7,558 nucleotides of DNA from Clostridia bacterium (GCA_900770255.1 CAAGJN010000072.1:1-7558), one strand, 5' to 3'; positions 1 to 6,218 are shown, numbered from the stretch's first letter. Translations and numbers: made by a program. The notes: generated by a model from the sequence alone, not told the origin.

Positions 1-424
1 CGAGCGCCGTTGCGATTGAATCGTAGAAAGCGTGGCGCAGATCCGTCTTAACTGCGAGCTTTTCGCAGTGCAGCGCCACAATTGAGTTCGCCGCTGTCAG
101 CGCGAGATATACACCCGCGCCGAGGCTTATCTCCGGAGCGAACCTGTCAATCAAATATATTATCGATGCGATTATCGCAGTACCGATCAGCAGATAAATG
201 GCCACTCTGATCCAGCGGGGCACCCGCTTGAGCGCGAGACACGCAAAGACCTGCGTTATAACGATCACGGGCAGGAAAGCCGCCGCGAGCAGCAGCGCGG
301 TTTTCAAAGTAGTCGCGACTGCGACTACGGCGCACAGACCGGCCGCCTGAATGAGCACGGGATTGTGGATAAACGTGCTGCTGAACAGCGCGTCGCCGAA
401 GGTAAAGCGTTTGTTTTCACTCAT
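1..424 (-). CDS. RnfE/NqrD-type membrane subunit of an Rnf-like electron transport complex (partial, 3' end outside window)
   Basis: Rnf complexes couple ferredoxin-NAD electron transfer to Na+ or H+ translocation; RnfA and RnfE are paired membrane subunits that hold an intramembrane Fe-S centre. The 141 visible residues start MSENKRFTFGDALF and are mostly hydrophobic. They carry the family's early pattern NPVLIQAAGLC (Cys31), an IRVAIYLLIG helix start (residues 72-81) like the IRIPIY segment of RnfE, and LALTAANSIV (107-116), which aligns with the family's TNC-I-V segment. At that last site Cys is replaced by Ser114. The ATG overlaps the upstream rnfD stop (ATGA) and has a strong AAGGAGGTGA site 6 nt away, so the genes are co-translated. 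RnfA is the main alternative; I prefer RnfE/NqrD from the IR-x-x-IY segment. The order D then E, with no rnfG between, is unusual. Confidence 0.7.
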   Translation of the reverse strand, partial: MSENKRFTFGDALFSSTFIHNPVLIQAAGLCAVVAVATTLKTALLLAAAFLPVIVITQVFACLALKRVPRWIRVAIYLLIGTAIIASIIYLIDRFAPEISLGAGVYLALTAANSIVALHCEKLAVKTDLRHAFYDSIATAL

Positions 425-1425
425 GCCGGCTCACCTCCTTCGACAGTATCCGTATTTTTCTTTTCTATTCTTTTTGCCTGGGATTTTTCAATGAATTTAT
501 GATACCCTATCTTGCGAAGCGCGCTGTCGATTATCGGCCAGAAAGCGTTCGTGAGCAGTACTCCGAAGCAGGTGCTGTCCTCAAACGCGCCTAAGTAGCG
601 CAGCAGCATACACACGACGCCCGCGAACGCCCCGTAGACAAAGCGCGTGAGCGGGTGCTTCGGGCTCGTCGCCGGGTCGGTGATGAAAAATATACCTGAG
701 AAGAGCAGGCTGCCGGCGCACAGCTCCGTGAGCAGCGACGCCCATCTCGAAAACGAGCCGCGCGGAAAAATTACCGCAAACACCGCACAGGCGGCAAGAA
801 AGCCGAGGACATTGAAAATCCTCTTTGCACCGCCTACCGCGAGCAGCGCGCACGAGCCGAGCAGCGCCAGCGCGCAGCAGGTGCCGAGAGCGCCTGAGAT
901 ATTGCCAGATATAATCGAGACGAAATTCAGCGCGTTTACATGCTGAACGCCTCCCGCGCTGAGCTGTGAAGCGAGCGACGCGCCGGGATCAAATATGCCA
1001 AAAGAGTCGGAGGTTATGTCGGGATATCTGAACACCTGATCGGGGAAGCAGACAGTCAGGAATGCCATTCCCGCGGCCGCAGGGACAAACGGTGCCTTGC
1101 GTGCCGAGCCGAAGGGGATTTTAGCAACGAGTATCGCAAAGGCCGTGCCCGCGCCGATAATCCACACCGGGATGGTAGCGGGGAGCATCATGGCTATTGT
1201 AAAGCCCGTAAAGACCGCATGCATATCCGCAAGAGTTTGCAGACTTCTTTTCATTATCAGCAGTGCGATCATCTCAAACACGAGAGCGCTTACAACGCCG
1301 GCAAGTATATTTCTCACGGCAAGCGCGCCGTAATAATACCAGCTGACTATCGCCGGTGCCGCGAGCATCAGCAGATAGTTCGTATATGGACTTTTCGGCA
1401 TTTTTATCCGTTTGATCGTTGCCAT
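421..1425 (-). CDS. rnfD: RnfD/NqrB-family electron transport complex subunit, divergent
   Basis: RnfD is a polytopic membrane subunit that normally carries covalently bound FMN. This 334-residue protein has multiple hydrophobic helices, a GNISGALGTCCALALLG segment (174-190) matching the family's GN-x-GSLGE-type signature, and a C-terminal ITDPATSPKHPLTRFVYGAFAG segment followed by an FGVLLTNAFWPIID-like end, both typical of RnfD. I chose ATG1425 rather than the more upstream ATG because AGAAAGG lies 8 nt before it and MATIKRIKMPKSPYTNY fits RnfD N-termini. Oddities: the family's flavin-acceptor motif SGAT appears here as PGAS (Ser150), the usual GG-x-G-x-N-x-FNPA region reads FGSARKAPFVPAA, and the E of GSLGE is T. 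It is the first gene of its operon, whereas canonical clusters begin with rnfC. Family assignment is firm; redox function is uncertain. Confidence 0.85.
   Translation of the reverse strand: MATIKRIKMPKSPYTNYLLMLAAPAIVSWYYYGALAVRNILAGVVSALVFEMIALLIMKRSLQTLADMHAVFTGFTIAMMLPATIPVWIIGAGTAFAILVAKIPFGSARKAPFVPAAAGMAFLTVCFPDQVFRYPDITSDSFGIFDPGASLASQLSAGGVQHVNALNFVSIISGNISGALGTCCALALLGSCALLAVGGAKRIFNVLGFLAACAVFAVIFPRGSFSRWASLLTELCAGSLLFSGIFFITDPATSPKHPLTRFVYGAFAGVVCMLLRYLGAFEDSTCFGVLLTNAFWPIIDSALRKIGYHKFIEKSQAKRIEKKNTDTVEGGEPA
431..440 (-). promoter_or_regulatory. Strong ribosome binding site for the RnfE-type gene
   Basis: On the minus strand AAGGAGGTGA lies 6 nt before the ATG at 424-422, inside the last codons of rnfD. 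It fixes the start of the partial gene and supports translation coupling through the ATGA overlap. Confidence 0.8.
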
Positions 1426-1475
1426 CAAACCAACCTTTCTCCGTGCCCGCGCCAAGCGCTGGCAAATATTTTGCA

Positions 1476-1529
1476 TTGCACGTCAAAACCGTGCGTAATA
1501 ATATATAATATAGATGATATTCTGTTTAA
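1476..1529. promoter_or_regulatory. Divergent promoter region between rnfD and the mecA-like gene
   Basis: This AT-rich core sits in the 123-bp spacer between the two divergent genes. On the plus strand TTGCAC (1476-1481) and TAATAT (1499-1504) are 17 bp apart, and TATAAT (1504-1509) is adjacent. On the minus strand TTAAAC (1529-1524) and TATATT (1505-1500) are 18 bp apart. The two -10 elements overlap, so the promoters may compete. A 5-bp inverted repeat, GCACG (1478-1482) and CGTGC (1490-1494), lies across the plus-strand spacer and could be an operator, but is short enough to be chance. The minus-strand assignment is weak. Confidence 0.45.
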
Positions 1530-1548
1530 CCTTGAGGAGGGATGCGCC

Positions 1549-2106
1549 GTGAAAATACTCGCGCCGAGCGAGAACAGGATAACCATAGAGCTCTCCGCCC
1601 GCGACATGGATGCGCTCAACATTACATACGAGCAGATGGACTACTCGAACATTGAGACGCGCCGCGTCGTCTGGACGCTGCTTGACAAGGCGGGTCACGA
1701 GCTAAAACGAGACATAGACCCCAGCGGAAGAATGCTGATCGAAGCGCTGCCCGCCGGGAGAGGCGGCTGCGTTCTGAAATTCACGCTGTGCCCCGACGCC
1801 CCGCGCAGCGCTCCGACTGCGCTCAAGAAGAGCGAGAATACGGTAGTCTATGAGTTTCAGTCGCTCGACGCCGCAATGGATGCCGCCTGCGCGGTGGGAC
1901 GCTGCTGCGAGCGCAGCGGGCTGTATGAATCAAACGGAGTCTACAGGCTGCTGCTCGAAAACTGTTCGTCCGACGCGCCGGAGCAAGTCCTCAGCGAGTT
2001 CGGGCGCGAGGTGACCTTCAGCGCCTGCGCCGCGCATACGCGCGAACACTGGCGGTGCGTCGTTAGTCCCGACGCCGTGGGGCTGCTGAGCCTCGGCGCC
2101 AAGTGA
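1549..2106 (+). CDS. mecA: MecA-family ClpC adaptor protein
   Basis: MecA proteins bring substrates to the ClpCP protease through an N-terminal substrate-binding domain and a C-terminal ClpC-binding domain. This 185-residue protein begins at a GTG with GAGGAGG 8 nt upstream; no ATG in frame is well placed. Its N-terminal part (about 1-80) has the family pattern: ITIELSARDMDAL, then ITYEQMDY, then a helix VVWTLLDKAGHEL and a strand MLIEALP. A short linker (about 83-96) follows, then a C-terminal part starting VVYEFQSLDAAMDAA with the YESNGVYRLLLEN hairpin and a terminal VVSPDAVGLLSLG segment like MecA C-termini. It is shorter than Bacillus MecA (about 218 residues), chiefly in the linker. It is monocistronic, divergent from rnfD and convergent with rpe. 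Targets cannot be told from sequence. Confidence 0.75.
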   Translation: MKILAPSENRITIELSARDMDALNITYEQMDYSNIETRRVVWTLLDKAGHELKRDIDPSGRMLIEALPAGRGGCVLKFTLCPDAPRSAPTALKKSENTVVYEFQSLDAAMDAACAVGRCCERSGLYESNGVYRLLLENCSSDAPEQVLSEFGREVTFSACAAHTREHWRCVVSPDAVGLLSLGAK

Positions 2107-2144
2107 CAAACCCTCGTCTGTCTGCACCTTGCCGGCGCAACACA

Positions 2145-2807
2145 TTATTGGCAGTTTTCCGCGATATCTTTCATTTCGGCGATAGCCGCCGCGGGATCCT
2201 GCGCGCCGAAAACAGCCGAGCCTGCGACAAAGACGTTCGCGCCGCATTTCGCGGGCTCGGATATCGTCTTTGCGGATATACCGCCGTCCACCTGGATATC
2301 GATATCAAGTTCCCGGCGCACGCACTCAGCCTTGAGCGCGCTGACCTTCGGCATCATATCGGCCATGAACTTCTGTCCTCCGAAGCCGGGCTCAACGGTC
2401 ATGATCAGCACCATATCGAGCTTATCGAGATACGGGAACACGCTCTCCACGGGCGTTCCGGGCTTGACGCTCAGCGCAGCCTTGCAGCCCGACGATCGTA
2501 TCAGCTCGATCGTCTCGCCGACGGGCGAGGAGGACTCGACATGAAACGTGATGATGTCCGCACCGGCCTTGACGAAGTCGGCGATATATTTTTGCGGCTC
2601 GCTTATCATCAGATGCACGTCAAAGACGAGCCCGGTCTTGTCCCTTATACTTTTTATAATGGGCGCACCGAAGGTGATGTTCGGCACGAAATGGCCGTCC
2701 ATGACGTCGAGATGCAGCCAGTCCGCACCGGCCTTTTCGATCATGGCAGCCTGCTCGCCCATGCAGGAGAAATCGCCTGCAAGCATTGAAGGAGCGATTT
2801 TTATCAT
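2145..2807 (-). CDS. rpe: Ribulose-phosphate 3-epimerase
   Basis: This cytosolic enzyme of the pentose phosphate pathway interconverts D-ribulose 5-phosphate and D-xylulose 5-phosphate. The 220-residue length and TIM-barrel motifs are canonical: KIAPSMLAGDF at the start (Ser7), HLDVMDGHFVPNITFG (His32, Asp34, Met36), FDVHLM (His65), TVEPGFGGQKF (137-147) with the phosphate-binding glycines, and QVDGGI (Asp174). His32, Asp34, His65 and Asp174 are the metal-binding and catalytic set, and all are present. I chose ATG2807 because AAAGGA lies about 9 nt upstream; the ATG at 2828 would put this site inside the gene and adds residues absent from the family. It ends 38 nt from the convergent mecA-like gene, with no clear terminator between them. 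It is transcribed alone, not with the usual rsgA/thiamine pyrophosphokinase neighbours. Confidence 0.96.
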   Translation of the reverse strand: MIKIAPSMLAGDFSCMGEQAAMIEKAGADWLHLDVMDGHFVPNITFGAPIIKSIRDKTGLVFDVHLMISEPQKYIADFVKAGADIITFHVESSSPVGETIELIRSSGCKAALSVKPGTPVESVFPYLDKLDMVLIMTVEPGFGGQKFMADMMPKVSALKAECVRRELDIDIQVDGGISAKTISEPAKCGANVFVAGSAVFGAQDPAAAIAEMKDIAENCQ

Positions 2808-2827
2808 AATTTTTCGTCCTTTCATCA

Positions 2828-2877
2828 ATTATAGCATACCCGATAACTATTATATCAATATTTCCGCGGTTAGTCAA
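2828..2877 (-). promoter_or_regulatory. rpe promoter (sigma-A type), with a second possible -10
   Basis: Minus strand: TTGACT (2877-2872), a 17-bp spacer, then a perfect TATAAT (2854-2849). A second perfect TATAAT with a TGC extended -10 lies closer to the gene (2833-2828), without a good -35. The first pair is close to consensus and suggests strong constitutive expression. Confidence 0.75.
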
Positions 2878-2891
2878 TCGCGCGCAGCGTC

Positions 2892-2920
2892 TTTACAATC
2901 TGTTTAAAATATGGTATTAT
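2892..2920 (+). promoter_or_regulatory. Promoter of the HAD phosphatase gene
   Basis: TTTACA (2892-2897), a 17-bp spacer and TATTAT (2915-2920) form a near-consensus sigma-A promoter about 50 bp before the start codon. A small inverted repeat ACATG-GG-CATGT (2931-2942) lies just downstream of the predicted transcript start; its meaning is unknown. Confidence 0.7.
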
Positions 2921-2970
2921 GACCCTGAAAACATGGGCATGTGCAGAAAGCCCGACAGGAGAGAGAAAAA

Positions 2971-3534
2971 ATGAATGTATACGATTTTGACAACACAATC
3001 TATGACGGCGAGAGCTTTATCGATCTTTTTGCCTTTCTTTTTAAGAAAGATCCCTCGCTCGTTAAATATGTCCCCGATGTTATCAACGGCCTCTACAAAT
3101 ACACCAAGGGCACGATAAACGCCGAGGAGGCGCTCGAGCAGTATTCGGACGTAGTCACGGATTACTACAACAGCATCGAGGATTTCGGCGCGCTGGTCAC
3201 GGAATTTTGGGATACGAATATCCACAAGATCAAGCCCTTCTATTTCCGTCAGCGCAAGGATGATGACATCATCATCTCCGCGAGCCCCGAGGTGCTGCTC
3301 GATGACGTCATGCACCGCCTCAACATCAAAAACTACATCTGCTCGCGCACCGACGGCCACGCGCACATAACCGAGCTCTGCTTCCGCGACAGAAAGGTCG
3401 AGATGTTCAAGGAGATGTACCCCGATACCATCATCGAGAATTTCTATACCGACTCGGTCAACGACACCCCGATGATGGAGATTTCCGAGCACGCATTCCT
3501 TGTCTCGGGCAACAAAATAAAGCAGGTAAAATAA
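2971..3534 (+). CDS. HAD-superfamily phosphatase (HAD-IB / phosphoserine phosphatase-like)
   Basis: HAD phosphatases hydrolyse phosphate esters through an aspartyl-phosphate intermediate. In this 187-residue protein the four HAD motifs are visible: motif I NVYDFDNTIYDG (nucleophile Asp5, acid/base Asp7), motif II DIIISAS (Ser103 or Ser105), motif III Lys142 in FRDRKVEMF, and motif IV FYTDSVNDTPMME (Asp161, Asp165). A helical cap insert of roughly 70 residues between motifs I and II (about 14-95) is typical of the C1-cap HAD-IB group. I chose the ATG after ACAGGAGAG; the GTG 30 nt upstream adds residues before the motif I strand and has no ribosome site. It has its own promoter and terminator, so it is monocistronic. 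The substrate is unknown; phosphoserine is only one possibility, and no sugar- or lipid-specific signature is seen. Confidence 0.88.
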   Translation: MNVYDFDNTIYDGESFIDLFAFLFKKDPSLVKYVPDVINGLYKYTKGTINAEEALEQYSDVVTDYYNSIEDFGALVTEFWDTNIHKIKPFYFRQRKDDDIIISASPEVLLDDVMHRLNIKNYICSRTDGHAHITELCFRDRKVEMFKEMYPDTIIENFYTDSVNDTPMMEISEHAFLVSGNKIKQVK

Positions 3535-3541
3535 ATTTTAT

Positions 3542-3602
3542 GCGGCATGAAGCCGCGAAGCTCTCCGGGCGAGGCAAACGACCTTGCCGCGGGGAGTTTT
3601 TT
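3542..3602 (+). terminator. Intrinsic terminator after the HAD phosphatase gene
   Basis: Two hairpins follow the stop codon. The first is GCGGC-atgaa-GCCGC (3542-3556). The second has an outer stem CTCTCC (3561-3566) with GGGGAG (3591-3596) and an inner stem GGCAA (3573-3577) with TTGCC (3584-3588), followed directly by six T (3597-3602). The second is the likely terminator. Confidence 0.85.
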
Positions 3603-3695
3603 AGCTTACACGGCAAAAAGCGAGATATCCCCCATGAGGATGTGAAAGAGGTCAGGTTGCCGTCGGCGAAAAAACGAAGCCTCATCGCGCCGAAG

Positions 3696-3715
3696 CTTTA
3701 ATCTGCCTTTAATCT
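3696..3715 (+). promoter_or_regulatory. Direct-repeat operator candidate (CTTTAATCT x2, 11-bp period)
   Basis: CTTTAATCT occurs at 3696-3704 and again, perfectly, at 3707-3715, a start-to-start distance of 11 bp. Head-to-tail half-sites one helical turn apart, next to the -35 element, are the usual arrangement for an OmpR/PhoB-family dimer. This suggests autoregulation of the regulator gene immediately downstream. Confidence 0.55.
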
Positions 3716-3743
3716 TTACACGTTATCATTAAGACTGTATAAT
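3715..3743 (+). promoter_or_regulatory. Promoter of the two-component operon
   Basis: TTTACA (3715-3720), a 17-bp spacer, then a perfect TATAAT (3738-3743) preceded by TG. The predicted transcript start, about 3750, is almost at the ribosome site GGAG (3751-3754), so the leader is very short (about 14 nt). Confidence 0.75.
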
Positions 3744-3763
3744 TATTATCGGAGAGTGATCAG

Positions 3764-4438
3764 ATGCGTATTTTGCTTGCAGAGGACGAGAAAAGCCTCA
3801 ACAGGATAATAACAAAGCAGTTCAAGGCTGCCGGTTACAGCGTCGACAGCTGCTTCGACGGCGGCGAGGCATATGATCTCATCACGATGACCGACTACGA
3901 CGCGGCAGTGTTCGACGTGATGATGCCTGTCATGAACGGCTTTTAGCTCGTTAAAAAGCTGCGCGCGCAGGGCATCGAGACCCCCGTGCTGTTTCTGACT
4001 GCGCGCGACAGCATCGAAGACAGAGTCACCGGTCTCGACCTCGGCGCAGACGACTACCTTGTCAAACCCTTTTCCTTCGACGAGCTCTCGGCGCGCCTGC
4101 GTGTTATGACGCGCAAAAAATACGGCGAAAAAACAGGCCTCATAACCGTGGGCGATCTCACCATAGACACCTCGTCGATGCAGGTTGAGCGCGCGGGCAG
4201 GGAGATAAAGCTCTCCGCCAAGGAGTATGAGCTGCTGCACTACCTCGCAATGAACAAGGGCGTCGTGCTCAGCCGCGAAAAGATTGAGGATCACATCTGG
4301 AACTACGATTACGAGGGCGGAACCAACGTCGTCGACGTATATATCCGCTACCTTCGCAAAAAGATCGACGAGGGCGCGGAAACAAAGCTTATTCATACCG
4401 TGAGGGGCACAGGCTATGTCATCAAAGAAAAAGGTTAA
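3764..4438 (+). pseudogene. OmpR-family response regulator interrupted by one in-frame TAG (codon 61)
   Basis: The reading frame encodes a 224-codon DNA-binding response regulator. The receiver domain (1-about 120) has the acidic pair Glu7/Asp8, phospho-acceptor Asp51 in VFDVMMPVMNGF, Thr79 in LFLTAR and Lys101 in YLVKPF. The winged-helix output domain (about 127-224) has the recognition helix VVDVYIRYLRKKID (189-202) and the wing end RGTGYVI. Codon 61 is TAG (3944-3946), right after NGF, where relatives usually have E-L-V; GAG to TAG is a one-base change. No frameshift is present and both halves stay in one frame. As written, translation yields 60 residues without a DNA-binding domain. No good internal ribosome site precedes the later GTG3986 or ATG4106. 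The start ATG3764 follows GGAG. The 3' end overlaps the kinase gene by 23 nt, so early termination could reduce kinase translation. A sequence error or amber readthrough are alternatives. Confidence 0.85.
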
Positions 4439-6032
4439 ACCGTCGGGGAGACGCTCCTCGTTCAAGCTGAAAATCACCGTCTGGATCACGCTGCTGATCG
4501 CCATCGTCTGCTCGCTCGGCATATTCGGAATACTCATAACCGGCTCGCAGATAACCGACTCGCGCCTGCAAAATGAGCTTATCGGCACGGTAGAGAGAAA
4601 CGTTGACGAGATTGAATACAAAAACGGAATACTCGAGATCGAGAACGACTTTGCGTTTTTTGTCGATGAGGTCTACTGCAACGTCTATGACGAAAACGGC
4701 AGATATATCTCCGGCGAATCCCCCACCGCACTCATAAACGGCTCGGATCTCAAGGACGGCGAGTTCGGCTCCTTTGAAGCTGACGGCAGCACATACTATT
4801 ATTATGACACTCGACTGGACTTTCAGAAATACGAATACGAAATAGACGTTTTCTCCGGCCAGATACTTAAATATGAAGCCGATACAGTCATGTCGGAGGA
4901 GCTCTCCGACTCCGTATACCGCGAGACGAACTTCGAAAACGGAATAAGCAGCAGCGAAGCTGTCAATATCGCGCTGGAGCACGCGGGGCTCACCGGGGAC
5001 GAGGTGTCCTCTCTGGGCGTCGAGCTGTCGGCCGAATCCGACCGAACCGTGTTTAAGGTCGAGTTTATCTGCAGCAACTCCACCTATCCGTCTGTGTGGG
5101 TGCGCGGCATTATCAATGCGGACGCCGCAATGAGCGCCTTTGACGCGATAAACAAGACTATAATCTATATATTCCCCTCATTCATCGTCATAGCCGCCCT
5201 CGGAGCATATCTTATTTCTCGCAGAGCTATGAAACCGGTCGAGAACATCAGCCGCTCCGCAAGGGAGATCACCGACGGCAACGATCTGTCAAAGCGCATA
5301 GAGATGGAGAAGAGCGCAGGCGAGATATATTCGCTCGCCGAGACCTTCAACGAAATGCTCGCGCGCCTGCAGACCTCGTTTGAAAACGAGAAGCAGTTTA
5401 CCTCCGACGCGTCGCATGAGCTGCGAACGCCGCTGGCCGTCATCAAGGCCGAGTGCGAATATGCGCTCTCGAACAGCGCCGACGAAACGGACATGCTCGA
5501 GGCTCTCTCCTCGATAGACGAGCAGACGGATAAAATGACCCGCCTGGTCACGGCGCTGCTGACCCTCTCGAGAACAGAGCAGGGCGACCGCCGCTACAAG
5601 CTTGAGGACACCGATCTCAGCGAGCTTGTGAAAAATATCTGCGACGGCTTCACGCCCGCGAAAAATATAGCCCTCACAAGCGACATCGAGAGCGGCATTA
5701 TCATCCCGGCGCAGGCTCAGCTCGTGACCCTGATGCTTGAAAATCTGCTTTCAAACGCCGTCAAGTACGGCAGAGAGAACGGGCATATAGAAGTTACTCT
5801 CAAAAAAGCCGAAAAAATAACGCTCTCTGTCAAAGATGACGGCGTCGGAATAAAGGAGGAGAACCTTCAAAAGATCTGGGGCAGATTTTACCGCGCCGAC
5901 GAGTCGAGGAGCCGTGAGGAGGGCTTTGGCCTCGGGCTCGCGCTCGTCAAGCAGATCGCCGAGCTTCACGGCGGAGAGGCGGCTGTCAGCTCCGTTTACG
6001 GAGAGGGCAGCGAGTTCACGGTGACATTTTAA
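4416..6032 (+). CDS. Sensor histidine kinase with a PepSY-like insert in its extracytoplasmic sensor domain
   Basis: This 538-residue membrane kinase would phosphorylate the adjacent regulator. It has TM1 (about 20-42), an extracytoplasmic region (43-247), TM2 (248-270), HAMP (about 268-321), a HisKA H-box SDASHELRTPL (His334), and an HATPase_c domain with the N-box LLSNAVKYG (Asn447), G1 DDGVGI (474-479) and G2 GFGLGL (503-508). The kinase core looks intact. Sensors of this class often run from a VYDENG strand to a closing WVRGI strand; both are here (about 91 and 228-232). Between them lies extra sequence: YEYEIDVFSGQILKYE (139-154), like the second half of a PepSY domain, then ISSSEAVNIALEHAGLT (177-193) to VFKVEF (212-217), like a first half. 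ATG4416 has GAGGGG 8 nt upstream, inside the regulator gene. The ligand is unknown. Confidence 0.93.
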   Translation: MSSKKKVKPSGRRSSFKLKITVWITLLIAIVCSLGIFGILITGSQITDSRLQNELIGTVERNVDEIEYKNGILEIENDFAFFVDEVYCNVYDENGRYISGESPTALINGSDLKDGEFGSFEADGSTYYYYDTRLDFQKYEYEIDVFSGQILKYEADTVMSEELSDSVYRETNFENGISSSEAVNIALEHAGLTGDEVSSLGVELSAESDRTVFKVEFICSNSTYPSVWVRGIINADAAMSAFDAINKTIIYIFPSFIVIAALGAYLISRRAMKPVENISRSAREITDGNDLSKRIEMEKSAGEIYSLAETFNEMLARLQTSFENEKQFTSDASHELRTPLAVIKAECEYALSNSADETDMLEALSSIDEQTDKMTRLVTALLTLSRTEQGDRRYKLEDTDLSELVKNICDGFTPAKNIALTSDIESGIIIPAQAQLVTLMLENLLSNAVKYGRENGHIEVTLKKAEKITLSVKDDGVGIKEENLQKIWGRFYRADESRSREEGFGLGLALVKQIAELHGGEAAVSSVYGEGSEFTVTF

Positions 6033-6046
6033 AACTCAAAAAAAAG

Positions 6047-6091
6047 AGCTGCGCGCGGCATAAAATAAGCTGCGCGCAGCTAATTTTGTTC
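6047..6091. terminator. Terminator hairpin after the two-component operon
   Basis: A perfect 10-bp stem, AGCTGCGCGC (6047-6056) with GCGCGCAGCT (6072-6081), encloses a 15-nt loop and is followed by AATTTTGTT. An A-run (6037-6045) before it gives a T-run on the other strand, so it could work in both directions. The right side also contains a perfect 14-bp palindrome (6068-6081), which offers an alternative fold. Confidence 0.65.
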
Positions 6092-6127
6092 CGCTCCCCA
6101 CGGGCGCGCCGCACAAATCAGAGGTAT

Positions 6128-6173
6128 AAACGCCGGTTTTGCCCGTCAGAGCACGGCTTTTACCGGCCCGTTT
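6128..6173. other. Long imperfect hairpin of unknown role
   Basis: Nested pairings span 46 nt: AAACG (6128-6132) with CGTTT (6169-6173), CCGGT (6133-6137) with ACCGG (6162-6166), and GC-CGT (6141-6146, one bulged C) with ACGGC (6153-6157) around a CAGAGC loop. It lacks a downstream T-tract on the plus strand. It lies in the 266-bp spacer, upstream of the PepSY promoter, and matches no riboswitch or RNA family I recognise. Confidence 0.4.
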
Positions 6174-6192
6174 AAATCTTCCGCCATGTTTT

Positions 6193-6216
6193 AAAAAATT
6201 TTTTCAAAAAATTTTT
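6193..6216. other. A6T6-C-A6T5 tract upstream of the PepSY gene
   Basis: Six A, six T, one C, six A and five T follow each other. Such phased A-tracts bend DNA and can act as an UP element for RNA polymerase. It lies directly upstream of the direct-repeat motif and promoter candidate of the PepSY gene. Confidence 0.5.
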
Positions 6217-6218
6217 GT

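Noticed and set aside
2129..2140. Short stem TTGC-CGGC-GCAA in the 38-bp gap between the convergent mecA-like and rpe genes, as a terminator
   Set aside because: Only four pairs and no T-tract on either strand; I cannot support a terminator here.
2103..2789. A 228-codon plus-strand open frame opposite rpe
   Set aside because: The rpe enzyme on the other strand has every catalytic motif at canonical length; the plus-strand product is rich in Arg, His and Asp, as antisense frames typically are.
2892..2913. Possible third copy of the 11-bp direct repeat at the HAD promoter (TTTACAATCTG then TTTAAAATATG)
   Set aside because: The two 11-mers match each other at 9 of 11 positions but fit CTTTAATCT poorly and overlap the -35 and AT-rich spacer; likely coincidence.
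2917..3492. A 191-codon minus-strand frame opposite the HAD phosphatase
   Set aside because: The plus strand has all four HAD motifs, a ribosome site, a promoter and a terminator; the antisense frame has none of these.
3458..3685. A 75-codon minus-strand frame across the HAD terminator
   Set aside because: No ribosome site precedes its ATG, it runs through the terminator hairpins and into the HAD gene, and its composition is low-complexity Arg/Ser/Pro.
3746..4621. A 291-codon open frame on the minus strand opposite the regulator and the start of the kinase
   Set aside because: It is the antisense shadow of well-supported domains, has no ribosome site and shows no recognisable family; it stays open because of GC-rich codon choice.
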